DNA of 64,000 nt from Sphaerulina vaccinii. Lineage: Eukaryota > Ascomycota > Dothideomycetes > Mycosphaerellales > Mycosphaerellaceae. Made by a program: the position numbers and the translations under genes. The DNA lies in the NCBI GenBank assembly GCA_022570795.1, contig JAKUDP010000010.1:1488001-1552000 (forward strand), written 5' to 3'. Of this stretch, positions 51,361 through 62,138 are shown one piece after another (position 1 is the first letter of the stretch; each line of letters begins with the position of its first letter). The notes under the pieces were generated by a model. The model was not told the DNA's origin, made no database searches, and saw nothing but the letters and a program-made list of their open reading frames with translations.

Positions 51361-53186
51361 ATGTAAGTCCTCCTGTTGTCTTCATGAGTAACGGCGATCA
51401 TGACTGCTAACCACAACCCCGCCGGCAGGGAGTCGTTCGACAACATCTACCTCGACCTCTCCAAGGATCCCGGCAAGTGTCGACTGGCCGAGTCGGGTCT
51501 GGGATGGAAGCCTTCAATACCTGGAGCCCAGACGTTCACTCTGGACAAGGGAGAGTTCTTGACTGCACAGTGGAGTAGGGCTTCACGTGGCTACGAGATG
51601 AAGATCAATGCTAGGAACCAGGGCGTTGTGCAGCTGGACGGCTTCAAGCAAGAGGTATGATGATAGCGGATAACGTGGGAACTGCCACTGACCACAGCAC
51701 GCAGGACTTTGAGACGATACAAAAATGTTTCAAGGTGTGGTATGGTGTCCCATTCGAGCACAAGGAGCACGCTTTGCGAGGCTGGAACTGGGGCAAGAAC
51801 GAGCTGGGACGAAACGAGCTCGCCTTCAACGTGCGCAATCAGCCGGCTTTCGAGATTCCATACACCGAGATTAGTAACACGAACCTGGCTGGAAAGAACG
51901 AAGTCGCCGTCGAATTCTCCCTGCCTGCGGATGGAGAAGATACGGGCACGAATGGTCATCTCGGCGGTGCCAGGGCCAAAGGCAAGAAGATGGGAGGTGC
52001 AGCGGATCAATTGACAGAGATACGGTTCTACATTCCCGGTACCGAGAAGAAAACAAAAGGCGACGATGAAGACGGCGAAGATGCAGAGGATGGAGAGGAA
52101 GAGCAACAGAATGCGGCCAATGCCTTCTACGAATCGCTCATGCAAAAAGCCGAGATTGGAGAAGTTGCTGGAGATACATACGCCACCTTCCAGGAGATCC
52201 TACATCTCACACCCCGTGGACGTTTCGACATTGACCTCTACGAGAGCTCTTTCCGACTCCGCGGCAAGACCTACGACTACAAGATCTCCTACGAGAGTGC
52301 GAAGCGATTCTTCCTACTGCCCAAACCAGACGATATGCACCAGCTGCTGTGTATTGGTCTCGATCCGCCATTGCGACAAGGTCAAACCCGATACCCATTC
52401 TTGGTCATGCAGTTCAAGAAGGATGAAGAAGTGCAAATTGAACTCAACATGACAGACGAACAATTAGAAAAGTACTCTGGCAAGCTTCAAGCCAAGTACG
52501 AAGCGCCAATCGGCAACGTTGTTTCCAAGATCTTCCACGGACTGACTGGAAAACGCTTGATCCAGCCCTCGGATCAGTTCATCAGCCACCACCAGATGAG
52601 TGGAGTCAAGTGCAGTATCAAGGCGAACGAGGGTCATCTGTTCTGTCTCGACAAGGCCTTCCTCTTTGTGCCAAAGCCAGCAACGTACATCTCGTTCGAC
52701 AATATCTCGAGCGTGACCATGAGCCGCGTGGGCGGAGCTGTTAGTGCCAGCCGCACATTCGACATTGCAGTCACGCTGAAGAGTGGATCTGATCATCAAT
52801 TCTCAAACATCAACAGAGAAGAGCAGCAACCTCTCGAAAGCTTCTTCAAGGCCAAAGGCATCAAGACGAAGAACGAGATGGATGGAGATACTGGAATGCT
52901 TGCCGCTGCTCTCGCGAACGATCCTGATCTTGTTAGTAGCGAGGATGAGGAAGTCGTGCAGAGAGACAGAGGAAGTGCGGATGAAGACGATGAGTCAGTG
53001 GATGAGGACTTCCAGGCTGATTCGGAATCTGATGTGGCCGAAGAGTTCGATTCTGATGCCAAGAGCGACAGTGACGCCGGCAGTGATGCGGAGATGGCTG
53101 ATGCTGGCGAGGATGGAGATGCAAGCGATGACGATACCGCTGCCAAAGTCGAGCGGCCGAAGAAGAAGGTCAAGACGTCAAAGTAA
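51361..53186 (+). CDS. pob3: FACT histone chaperone subunit Pob3
   Basis: With Spt16, Pob3 (SSRP1 family) forms FACT, which opens and rebuilds nucleosomes during transcription and replication. 569 residues from exons 51361-51362, 51429-51654 and 51705-53186. The start codon is split: AT at 51361-51362, then a 66-base intron (GTAAGT to GGCAG, with a GCTAAC branch site), then G at 51429. This gives MESFDNIYLDLSKDPGKCRL, the conserved N-terminus. Domains in order: N-terminal PH-like dimerisation domain (to about 110), acidic loop (DDEDGEDAEDGEEE), tandem PH domains (FDIDLYESSFRLRGKTYDYK, GVKCSIKANEGHLFCLDKAF), and a long Asp/Glu/Ser-rich tail ending in a basic KKKVKTSK. There is no HMG box, as expected for fungal Pob3. 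Confidence 0.95.
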
Positions 53187-53642
53187 AAAGATTATAGCTC
53201 GCAGTACGAGCGTTGCGCTTGAGCCCAAAAAGTGCTACTCCTCGCCATTCGAGGAAGTCTAGCAGACTGCTTCACTCTTCCAGCTGGCAATTGTCAAGGC
53301 AGGAGAACTTCGTACCTTCAATGCCATCATCGGTGCATGGACACTGCACAGGTTGTAGCTATGTCGCCGGCTTTCACACTAGCCCACGATAATCACACCG
53401 AGCAACTATCTCCAAAAAGCAGTGGCTTGACAGCGCTAGCACGGTTGCGATCTCGATAGCGTGGGCATGTCGGAATCTGCAGAGCAGATTAGGTCTCAAT
53501 TGACACCGCAGTGAAACCTAAGGCTGATATGAACGATAAAGTCGACTATGTCTCTGCTATGCAAGTAGCTCTGTATCATTTCGTGATTACCCTCAGATAT
53601 CCGCATCTCGTCTGACTCGCACTAGCTACGACCAACAAGTCT
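53187..53642. other. Convergent 3' intergenic region
   Basis: 456 bases between POB3 and the DCAF-like gene. Nothing recognisable beyond expected 3' UTR sequence. Confidence 0.5.
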
Positions 53643-56600
53643 CTATGTCCGTATCAGGCCGTGCTGTAAGAGATACTGGACGATGTCCGGGCTGATCGTA
53701 ATACCCTGATCGTGATGATTTCCAGCGTGCTCCAACTTATTCTGCTCAACAATACGATCAGCATTGTGCATTCGCCGTCTGCTACGCAAGCCCGTTGGCG
53801 AGACATAGTCATCGGTGTTAGATCTATCAGCTGAATCTAGTGAGGGCTCCACAATGGGCTCGCCTTCTTCGTCGAATTGTGTTTGTGGTCGGCGTCGAGC
53901 AACTCGAAGTCCATAACGCATAGGTAGAGAGGTAGATGGGTTGTTATTGTTGACTCCGTGTCCCAGTCGAGCTGCTTCCCTAGCGCGGGCATCGGGTGAG
54001 AATATCTGTACAGGAAGTCAAAAGCTGCCGATATGGTACTCAAGGCAAATTTCACTTACTTTGATAGTGTCGTCTATGCCACTGACTGCCAGCATTGTTT
54101 CGTATGGATGTCCTTGGACTACGTTGACGACTTCTCCATCACCCTCGAGAATATTGACCAGTTTCGCAGTTTTGCGATCCCAGACGAAGAAGTTACCATC
54201 ATCTGAGCCTGATACAACGTACTCGTCGTCGTTTCCTTGAAAGCAGAAATGTGTTAGCAGGCGTCTCGGTTCACTGTGTTAACATGATCTTACCAAAGTA
54301 ATTCACGTCCTTTACTGTCCTGGTATTGCAATGCCCGCTGTAGCTTCGGAACGGTTTCGAGCAGGGAACATCAGACTCGACGCCAGATTTCAGTCGCCGG
54401 CGTTCAAAAGCCGCAGTGTAGATGTAGCGAGGCACTCCCAGATTTGGTACACCGTCTTCCTCGTCTGCTTCGGAGCTGGAGTCTGACAGGGTTGCTTCCT
54501 CGTCATCTTCCTCTTCGTCACTAGTCGTGGCATTGTCCTCAATTTCGAGCTGCTGCTCATCCATGTCCTCAATCATATCTTCATCTGCAAGCTGGTCGCT
54601 ATCGTCAACCAGATCAACAGCTTGCAGACTAAGGTCGTCGTCTTCTTCATGGGGATGCAGAAGGCCGAGACGAGACTCGACTGCGATGTCTTCTCTGCTA
54701 GCTTTGCCCAGGCCGCCGAAAGCTCGATCAGCATCAACGAACCGCAGGCCCTTGGCCGTGTTCAAGAGCACGCCGCGAGCAACGGTACACGCCCAGAAAC
54801 GGTGTGCAGTTTGTCGATCTTGCGTATCGTCATCCTCCATATCAGAGGACAGGTCCGCGAAAGGTCGACGAACGGCTGCAGCGAAAGCCAAGACTGCAGC
54901 ACGTTCATGCTCAAACAATTGTCGTTCTTCATCCGCTTCAAAGCGATTCGTTTCAATGTTGAAAATCGCTTCGTCGCCTGCCAGTTGGAGAAGATACGGA
55001 ATGAGAAACTCGTCAATGGCTTCTGAGCTGGCCTCGTCCTCGGGAATTGGCAGTCGCGATGCAGTTTTGCTTGTGGCGGGTATGTCTGCAGGTCTAGCGA
55101 AGCCTTCTATAAGACGTCCTACACCAGAGTCAAGCCATAACAAGATGGCCTTCAAAAAGTCGTAGCCGAAACGTTCTTGCTGTTGATGAATCGCAAGGTC
55201 GCTTCGCCTCGCCTCCACCATAGCGAACTGAGCCGACAGAGAGTTAGCTGGTGTCTGGGAGCTACCAACTAGAACGCGAGCAACTGTGCCTGCAGCCTGT
55301 ACAAATCTTCGACTACTCTCACGACGAGATCGTAGTGTTTGCTGTACCAAGACTTCCTCGGGTTCAGGATCAAGAGGATATCGCCACCCACGCATGATTC
55401 CGTCCATGCTAGAAAGTGTAGATGCGCACAATCCGAGGATTTCCGTGGCGGCAGTCTCTATATCTGACTCAAACATGATAGTCTGAATGCGCAAGACAGC
55501 GCTGGCGATCTGGCGTGCCTAAATAAGTGTCCACATCAGCACAATATGCACAACTGCTGCTAGACTCAACTTACAGCTCGTTGCGGTTCCGTCAACGGTG
55601 TGCTGGGTTGATCAGCCGGAAGTGGGATGTCTTCGCACTGGCCGTTCTGATAACGAATGCGAAGAGCTGCATCGCTGCCAGTCGTCGAAGCTTCTGTGCG
55701 CCGCTTCGTCGAGATGCCATCTCCACGTGTCAGAGACGCTGTGCTGTCTGCTGCTACACGCTTTCGCTTGCGCTCGCTACCGCTACGTGCTGTGTGAGAT
55801 ACCATCAGTACGAACACTCAGCATCAGCTGCAGCTTTGGTTGACTCACCGCCATCATCATTCGCATCTCGTAGCAGATCGAAGCTATATATGTCATCTCC
55901 CGAATAGCTCACCAGCATTTCATCAGGCCTTGCATCCGAGATCTTCAAAGCTGTGATGTGGCCATTGTCGCCGCGCTTCATCTTCTTCTGCCCTTTAGGT
56001 GCAAACTTTCTCACACATTGAGTGGCTTGCGTGAGCAGTTCCTGATCTCCTGAAGACAGCTGACTTACAGGCAGAAGGTGGGCTCCTTTCTCTTTGAGCT
56101 TGTCACGGCCGGTCATTCGTCGATCATGCAACAGAGCGTGCAGATGTGCGCCACCTAGGGCGATGTAATGCGGCTGAGATGCTGAACAAGAGATCGAATT
56201 CAAGTCTAGCCCATATCGTTTGTATGAGATTAGCGGTGGGGGAGCAGTTGTATCTTCATGTTGTCAGCATTTTGGTGTTCACGATAGCATGAGATCTGCT
56301 CAGAACATGCGAAACCCATACCATGTCCGAAGCGATGTCCTCGAGATGGTGGATAGGCTGATGAGGGCAGTCTGAGGTCCCATTGACGAACTTCACCATC
56401 CTCGGAACAGCTCAGAAACAGATGCGGAGATGACTCTGTCACGATTCGCTTCACTCTATCGCCATGCGATCGATAGACTCTAGCATTCGTGTTGCCATCA
56501 GTCAAGTAAGTAGTTTGAGCTCCGCCCCCGCCCCTTCTCCTGCCCACACTTGCCAAAGTCGATGCTCGTGATGCTTGTCCAGGCGGACCAGAATACTCAA

Positions 56601-56973
56601 TGTCGAACACACGCACTTCCCCATCGCCAGCTGCTGTGATGAGTGTTTTATCGCCAGAATGCGGCATGAACTTGACGCTGAAAATGTTTTGAGTGTGACC
56701 AGTAGCAACGCTCGTCGTGAGCTTGAACTGTTGGCTACTGTCATCGCTGGGCAGGTATCGGTGGATGTTCAGATGCACATCATCGCTTCCAGACGCCAAA
56801 AGTCGACCATTGGAAGACCAGGAGAGAGCATTGACGCAGCCAGTGTGGCCAGTCAATTCTTGGACAATATCAAGGTCTGTCACCAGGTGGCGATCACTGT
56901 AGAGTCGTCGGCGATGATGCTTGGAGTCGCTGAGCTCGCGAAGATACAGCTTGGAGAGGAAGTTGTTCTGCAT
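53643..56973 (-). CDS. DCAF6/8-like WD40 protein, putative CUL4-DDB1 substrate receptor
   Basis: 995 residues from minus-strand exons 56973-56322, 56205-55849, 55789-55575, 55518-54294, 54235-54060 and 54005-53643; every join keeps phase. The first WD repeats are close to animal DCAF5/6/8: LTGHTGCVNALSWSSNGRLL, HTQNIFSVKFMPHSGDKTLI, HGDRVKRIVTESSPHLFLSC SEDGEVRQWDLR. The last repeats resume after a long insertion: YSGHCNTRTVKDVNYFGNDD, EYVVSGSDDGNFFVWDRKTA, HPYETMLAVSGIDDTIKIFS. The WDLR-type motif is typical of DDB1-binding WD proteins. The insertion (about 350-780) is partly acidic (DEEEDDEEATLSDSSSE) and partly helical. Animal relatives recruit substrates to CRL4 ubiquitin ligases; the same role here is inferred. 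MQNNFLSKLYLREL is the first in-frame ATG. Divergent from the Rdx gene by 220 bases. Confidence 0.87.
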
Positions 56974-57193
56974 ATTGAACTTCAATCGGGAGGTCGCGGC
57001 ATATGCACCGGAGGAGATGATTGTCTTGCGAGCATAGCACAGCTCGATGTCGTATGACCATTCGTGTTGTGTGTTTTGGAGGCAAGGTTGGCAGCCTGAG
57101 AGGTTGGACTTTCTGTCCCCACTTTTCAGGCAAGGATTACAATACTTCACTTGTAATAGACATGCTCTCCTGGTAAATCACAACAACGTCAAC

Positions 57194-57716
57194 ATGTCGA
57201 GTCCGCTGCCCAGAGTCAGCATCACCTTTTGCACGCAATGTAAGCAAGTCAAGTAGTGGAGCATCAGGTAGGTCATTTCGCTGAGATCAACAGGTAAATG
57301 GATGCTAAGGGCGGCCTACTTCGCTCAAGAACTGCTGTCAACTTTTGGCACCACAATCGGCGAGGTCGCTCTCATTCCTGCTACAGGAGGCATATTCACA
57401 GTCGACCTGACTTACAAGCCCACACAAGCGCAGCTTGAGGTTGGCGACGACCCCGATGAATCCAAGGATGTCCTACTCTGGGACCGGAAAGCTGAAGGTG
57501 GATTTCCTGAGTAAGATAATGAGCTTGCACAATCTCAACTTCAAGATACCAGTACTGACAAACATATCAAGAACTAAGATACTAAAGCAGAGGTTGAGAA
57601 ATTACATTGAACCGGAGAAGAAGCTCGGCCACTCTGATACTCCTGCGAACAATGTCAAGAGTAACGAAACGGAAGTCCAGAAGGAAGGCGAAGAGAATTG
57701 CGAAGACTGCAAGTAG
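57194..57716 (+). CDS. Rdx/selenoprotein W-like thioredoxin-fold protein
   Basis: 135 residues from exons 57194-57239, 57294-57510 and 57572-57716. The N-terminus has the redox motif CTQC (ITFCTQCKWMLRAAYFAQEL), which sits after the first beta strand in the SelW/Rdx family; here both positions are Cys, with no selenocysteine. The core continues EVALIPATGGIFTVDLTYKP and VLLWDRKAEGGFPE. The final exon adds TKILKQRLRNYIEPEKKLGH SD and a charged tail ending in EDCK. If the last intron is kept, the protein simply stops at GGFPE. Family members bind thiols or glutathione; the exact substrate is unknown. Probably cytosolic. Confidence 0.9.
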
Positions 57717-57958
57717 ACTGTCACTTGTCTTGAAGGTCGTGGGATGTCTTCGCTTTATGCTGCATGCGCAGCGACAATCAGCAGCGACATTAGACTTAAC
57801 GCGAGTCTTATGGGCCATTGTCTCCGCTTCTGTGTTCCGCTTTGCTCGCAGCTCAAGCCTGCCCTCAGGAGCATAGATATCGCGAGCTCGCATCAAGTCT
57901 GACACCTCTCAGAAGTCCGCAGAAAAGGTCATTGCGTGCTTGAGCTCACTCCATAGGT

Positions 57959-58244
57959 TCAAACTCCACCTCCAATGCTTCCACCCATGTCAGGACCGAA
58001 ACAGCTTCTGGCTTCATGTCGATTCGGAACTTCTCTGATACCATAGTCAGTTACGTATACCAACGATACAGATGAATGCGATAGACTTACTCTCTGCGAA
58101 TTCCATAGCTTTGATCTGTGCCTGCTCGATCTTCTCTATTGCTTCGATCTTGCGTAGTTCTATTTGGTATTGGCGCTCAGGATCTGCGCGGGCTACGGCA
58201 CATCGCTCGTTAAAGCGCACGACTTCTTCTGCAGTCATAGGCAT
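57959..58244 (-). CDS. Small conserved-looking protein, unknown function
   Basis: A 75-residue prediction from minus-strand exons 58244-58091 and 58032-57959. The first exon is strongly helical and charged (MPMTAEEVVRFNERCAVARA, RQYQIELRKIEAIEKIEQAQ), with heptad spacing that fits a coiled coil. The GT-AG splice with an ACTGAC branch site leads into KVPNRHEARSCFGPDMGGSI GGGV and a stop. Without splicing the frame ends after 65 residues in a hydrophobic tail (SIAFICIVGIRN). The helical exon looks real; the second exon is less certain, because its other frame is also open. No function can be assigned. Confidence 0.55.
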
Positions 58245-58748
58245 GTTGGCCAGAGGTATAGTTCTATAAAGTATTAATTTGATGTATAGTGCGTAAAATG
58301 ATAAGATATGTAAGGTCTCACGAACTGTGAAGGTGTGCTCTTATGTTTATCCTAGGTAACTTGCTCGTTGTGTTTGCAAACTGTCAAAGAAGTGATTTGA
58401 AGAGGTGGAAGAAGATCGAATAACATAATAGCCAGATAGACACACTGAGTGAAGCATATCGAGCGGTATCGAGTGAGTCCCGTTGGACCCGCTTCACTCA
58501 AAGGGAAATTTCTATCGTCCTTGGACTAGGAAGTGGTCAATGTGCAAAGCTGCATCTCATAAAAAGTCTATAGGGTAGTTTACTGTAATTCAATCTTCCC
58601 ACTCCTCATTCAACTCATCAATCAATCGATTCTCAGCATCACTATCGCGTCCCCTGCCCCCAATTCCACCGTCTTGTCCAACTCGATGGTATCCTCTACG
58701 TGAAGGCGTATATCGCGCACAGGAAGAGGTGAGGATAATGAATAGATC
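58245..58748. other. Intergenic, 504 bases
   Basis: Promoter of the 75-residue gene and 3' side of the receptor-like gene; AT-rich near 58270-58320 and 58550-58600. No gene or repeat recognised. Confidence 0.5.
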
Positions 58749-59666
58749 CTAAGATGTCAAGTCAGCATACTCAAACCTCGCCCTCCGTTTTCGGAACGGA
58801 CTACGGCAGCGTACTCTGAAGAATCCAAATATTCCCTGCCATAAACCATAATTTGGCACTTGTTGCCAGCCTCGTTGCTGAAGTACCGCGCGGTTGTATA
58901 CGCATCCTCCGACGAAGTAAACGATTATCGCGATCAGGACTATCACGCCAAAGACTCCGGCTGGGTTGAGGGTTGCTTTGCTTGTGTTTGCTGTGGCGCA
59001 TGCGGCGGCTGATCGTCCTTCGAAGAAATATGTGCATTCGTCCATGGTGCCCACGAAGCTGAGTTTTAGAGGTGGCGCGAGAGGATCTGTGTCGCATAAC
59101 ATGCTGATGACAGTGCTCTTCGTTCTGCCGCTGCTCGGCTTCTTCTTGTCCTTCTTCTCGTCGTCGTCGTCTTCATCATCGTCGGCGTCCTTTGCGGCTG
59201 CTCGTTCTTGTAGGTCTTCTCCTAGTATTGCTCGCCTCTTGTGCAATTCCTCACATGGACTGCCATCTGTGTAGTTCAAGACCAGCTTTCTGCCTCTCAT
59301 GACCAGTTCCGAGTTCTGTTGTCCAAGACTGTACACTTTGTCGCCCTGTCTATAGAAAGCACTGACATTCTGCCACAAGCTCTTATCAACGCCCACGACA
59401 TCTTTCAGAGGCTCTATCGCTGGCCCGCAAAAGTTGATGGTGAAGTTGTAGCCCACATCGTAGCCAGTCGCATTCCAGCTGTGCTCTTTCGGGTGTTTCG
59501 CCTTCGACGTCGCAGGATCAGGGATGAGCAGCGACGACAAGTCGAAGAAGCTGCCGGTGGTCGGCGAAGTGATGGTGCAAGGCTTGTCGGCTTTCTTGTT
59601 GCTGCTGTCTGAGGAGGCCGCTGAGACAGCGCACGCAAAGTAGAAGGCGGAGAGGAGCAGCTTCAT
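58749..59666 (-). CDS. Type I membrane protein, mannose-6-phosphate receptor/Atg27-like
   Basis: 305 residues, one exon. A signal peptide (KLLLSAFYFACAVSAASS) precedes a lumenal domain of about 200 residues with spaced cysteines (KPCTITS, INFCGPAIE, SPCEEL, SMLCDTDP, MDECTYFFEGRSAAAC), the pattern of MRH-type receptor domains, with N-glycosylation sequons (NATG, NVSA, NYTD). A low-complexity acidic/basic insert (DADDDEDDDDEKKDKKK) interrupts it. One membrane span (AGVFGVIVLIAIIVYFVGGC VYN) is followed by QRGWQQVPNYGLWQGIFGFF, the cytosolic block typical of fungal M6P-receptor-like/Mrl1 proteins, and a basic tail. Related proteins cycle between Golgi and vacuole/endosomes; Atg27 is the closest alternative. 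Expected role: sorting of vacuolar or membrane cargo. Confidence 0.82.
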   Translation of the reverse strand: MKLLLSAFYFACAVSAASSDSSNKKADKPCTITSPTTGSFFDLSSLLIPDPATSKAKHPKEHSWNATGYDVGYNFTINFCGPAIEPLKDVVGVDKSLWQNVSAFYRQGDKVYSLGQQNSELVMRGRKLVLNYTDGSPCEELHKRRAILGEDLQERAAAKDADDDEDDDDEKKDKKKPSSGRTKSTVISMLCDTDPLAPPLKLSFVGTMDECTYFFEGRSAAACATANTSKATLNPAGVFGVIVLIAIIVYFVGGCVYNRAVLQQRGWQQVPNYGLWQGIFGFFRVRCRSPFRKRRARFEYADLTS

Positions 59667-60011
59667 GGTTGGTGCGAGCGCGTCGATGTTATGCTACCGT
59701 AGGCGAGGCATGGAGATGGGACTATCGGTCAATAATCATGTATCAGACAGGATGCAGTTTGAAAGATGGTATGGTACATATGTATCTCGTCAACTTTCAG
59801 CCACGTTCACGTTCAATGCCGATTGGGAGACAGGGTCTCTACTGTCACGGAGTCAGATCCTCCCCTGCAACACCAAGTCGTGACACGCGTGATTCATTCA
59901 TGATCAGTACGTATTGTATGGTCCTGTTTCTGCTGAGATTCTTCTATTCTGCTGCTATACACGCTCTGGAGTGATTATGCTACAAGTGGACATGGCGAAC
60001 CGAGGAGAGGA
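59667..60011. other. Intergenic, 345 bases
   Basis: Promoter of the receptor-like gene and 3' side of MIC60. No gene or structural signal seen. Confidence 0.5.
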
Positions 60012-62138
60012 TTACCCTACAAGCAGGCTTTGTAGTCTGCTTTCAGCAGATATGACCTGTATTCGTGATTAGCATGATGTTCAATAATGTCAATTGAAGC
60101 AAAGGGTGTACTCACATCGACTGCTTGTCGGACCTCCAGCACTCGTCTGCATTCTCCCACCCAGTCCCTGCTCAAAACACCTGCCCAGCCTTTGAGGCCG
60201 TTCATCTCGCGTGCTGCAGCATCTAAATCGCCTTCCTCGAGTAGCACTTCAGTTCTTGCAAGTGTGGCCTCGACATCGTCACCCTCGGGCAGTCCTCGAT
60301 CTGCCTTCTTCTGGAACATGAATTTGCTCAAAACAGCAGAAGCAGCGTGGCTGGCAACACCAGCATCCTCTGGCAAAAGACTTGCCTTGCGCACTTCGGA
60401 TGCTACACGACGGAATCGATCGATCAAATGGGCAGGCGATGAAATGCCACGCTGGTAAGCAGCTGGGTTGATCGAGGCAATGGCAGCCTTGACGACATCA
60501 TTGTCCTTGCTGACCTCCTTTAGTGCCACGAGCTCGTTGATGAACGGTGTAGGGGTGTCGGATTCCTGGAGCTTGGCTCGTACAGCTTCGAGGGCCACTT
60601 GAAGATGTTGTGTTTGCAGAGTCGCGTCCACGACCTCATTCCATTGCGATGTCAGCTTCTCGAGCTCCGCAACACTGCCGGACAGCTCATCGAGTTTCGA
60701 AAGTCTGCCGCTGCGCTCTTCTTCAACCTTTGTTCGGACACTCTCCATGAACTTCTTCTGCAGAGCAATCTCTTGCTCAATCAGCTCGTTCTGCTTCTTC
60801 TGCTCGTACACTTTCCTTGCAGCATCCAGTTCTGCGGACAGCTTGTGCTGGTAGCTTGAGCTGAGCTTTTCCCGCTCCTGCTCGTACTCTTCTCGCCATC
60901 GCGTCTCCTGATCGCGCATCTCGCCCTCTAGTCGTCGAACGAGCTCCTTGGCAGCCTGGTCGAACTCAAGGTGTGCGTTCTTGATTTCCGTCTCGGTGTC
61001 GTGTGCAGCCTTCTCCTTTGCAAGCTTGATCTCTTCCACAACCTTGTTCAGATTACTCTTGGCTTGCGACAGTACAGAACCAAATTTCGAGGGATCTGGT
61101 GTGTTGTTGATAGCGGTTATGATGCCGTTGACCAGCTTGATAGCTTCTTGCACAGCAGGCTCCTGTGCCTCTGGTGCGTTCAGGTGATCAATCGTAGGGA
61201 CGGAGGTGGATGCTGGCTTCTCTGCGGGCTTTGCAACTGATGCCGTGGACTTCTCCTCCTGTTTAGGAAGGGATTTGGTTGAAGAATTTGTTGTCTGGGG
61301 CTTTGCAGGCTCTTTCGCGGTCTCCTTCTTTGGCGCCGGTTTGGGTTCGTTCTCTGCCAGAGCACTGTTGTGTCTGCCCTGGGCGCTCAAATCGTTACCA
61401 CTGTTCTCAGCCTCGGCCACACGTGGGCTGATTCCACTCTGACGTCCAATAGTGACCTTGTTCTCGCCACGAGTCTGTGGCCAGCTGCGCGAAGAGGAAG
61501 ATGAAGAGCTAGGGAAACGCTTGCGGAACTCGCGCTCTTCAAAGTACGAAACGGCATCCTCGCCATAAGGCACGTATTCGGTGAAGAAGTCGTGGAAATT
61601 GTCGTTGATAAGGGAGTAGTACACGCCGCCTCCGTAGCCGAGTGCAGACAAGATGAACAGAGTAAGAAGAAAGCGCCGGAAGCGACCCTTCTTCTTAGGT
61701 GGAGGTGGAGGAGCGCCTGAGGGCCCAGTCCTCGCTGTGCCAGTGCCAGTAGGAGGGAGGTTCCCGGTGATCGTCGAGGGAGCAGGAGGGTTGGCTTTGA
61801 CATCGGCGGGCGTAGGAGGTGTCAATGGCGACTGTTCGGGCGTAATGGAGGCATTTGCGCTAGGTGTGGTGGAGGTGGTTGCGGATTGCAGGACCGGAGG
61901 TTGAGGAACACCTGCAGTTGTGCTACTACGAGTGCCAGGCAGAACGACCTTATCCGGTGTGGGCGGGGATGTGACTGCGTATGATCTCTGTAGACATTGT
62001 CAGTGTGCTGTGGTAGCCTTTGCGCTGGAGAGCAAAGTGACCTACCGCTAGCCGCTGAGGTTGCCATGAGCGAGTCGCTCCAGCGCGTACGCCGTGCTCC
62101 AGGCACTTGCCGCCTCGAGCTACAGCTACGCGCAGCAT
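60012..62138 (-). CDS. mic60: MICOS subunit Mic60 (mitofilin/Fcj1)
   Basis: The core subunit of MICOS, which forms crista junctions in the mitochondrial inner membrane. 669 residues from minus-strand exons 62138-62046, 61987-60116 and 60056-60012. The N-terminus is a basic presequence (LRVAVARGGKCLEHGVRAGA). A Pro/Ser/Thr-rich stretch precedes the single membrane span at about 135-155 (FLLTLFILSALGYGGGVYY). The intermembrane-space part has a long coiled coil at about 320-480 (EYEQEREKLSSSYQHKLSAE) and the C-terminal mitofilin signature (GDLDAAAREMNGLKGWAGVL). The last 59-base intron is important: spliced, the protein ends DVISAESRLQSLLVG like other Mic60s; unspliced, it ends in an unrelated tail at 60017. 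The intron has a GCTAAT branch site. The start is the ATG at 62138; one 69 bases upstream is less likely. Confidence 0.94.

Noticed and set aside
54527..55165. 212-codon plus-strand frame
   Set aside because: Antisense to exon 4 of the DCAF-like gene; Ser-rich run is the complement of acidic codons.
60017..60115. Unspliced MIC60 C-terminus as the main form
   Set aside because: The spliced form restores the family C-terminus and has good donor, branch and acceptor signals.
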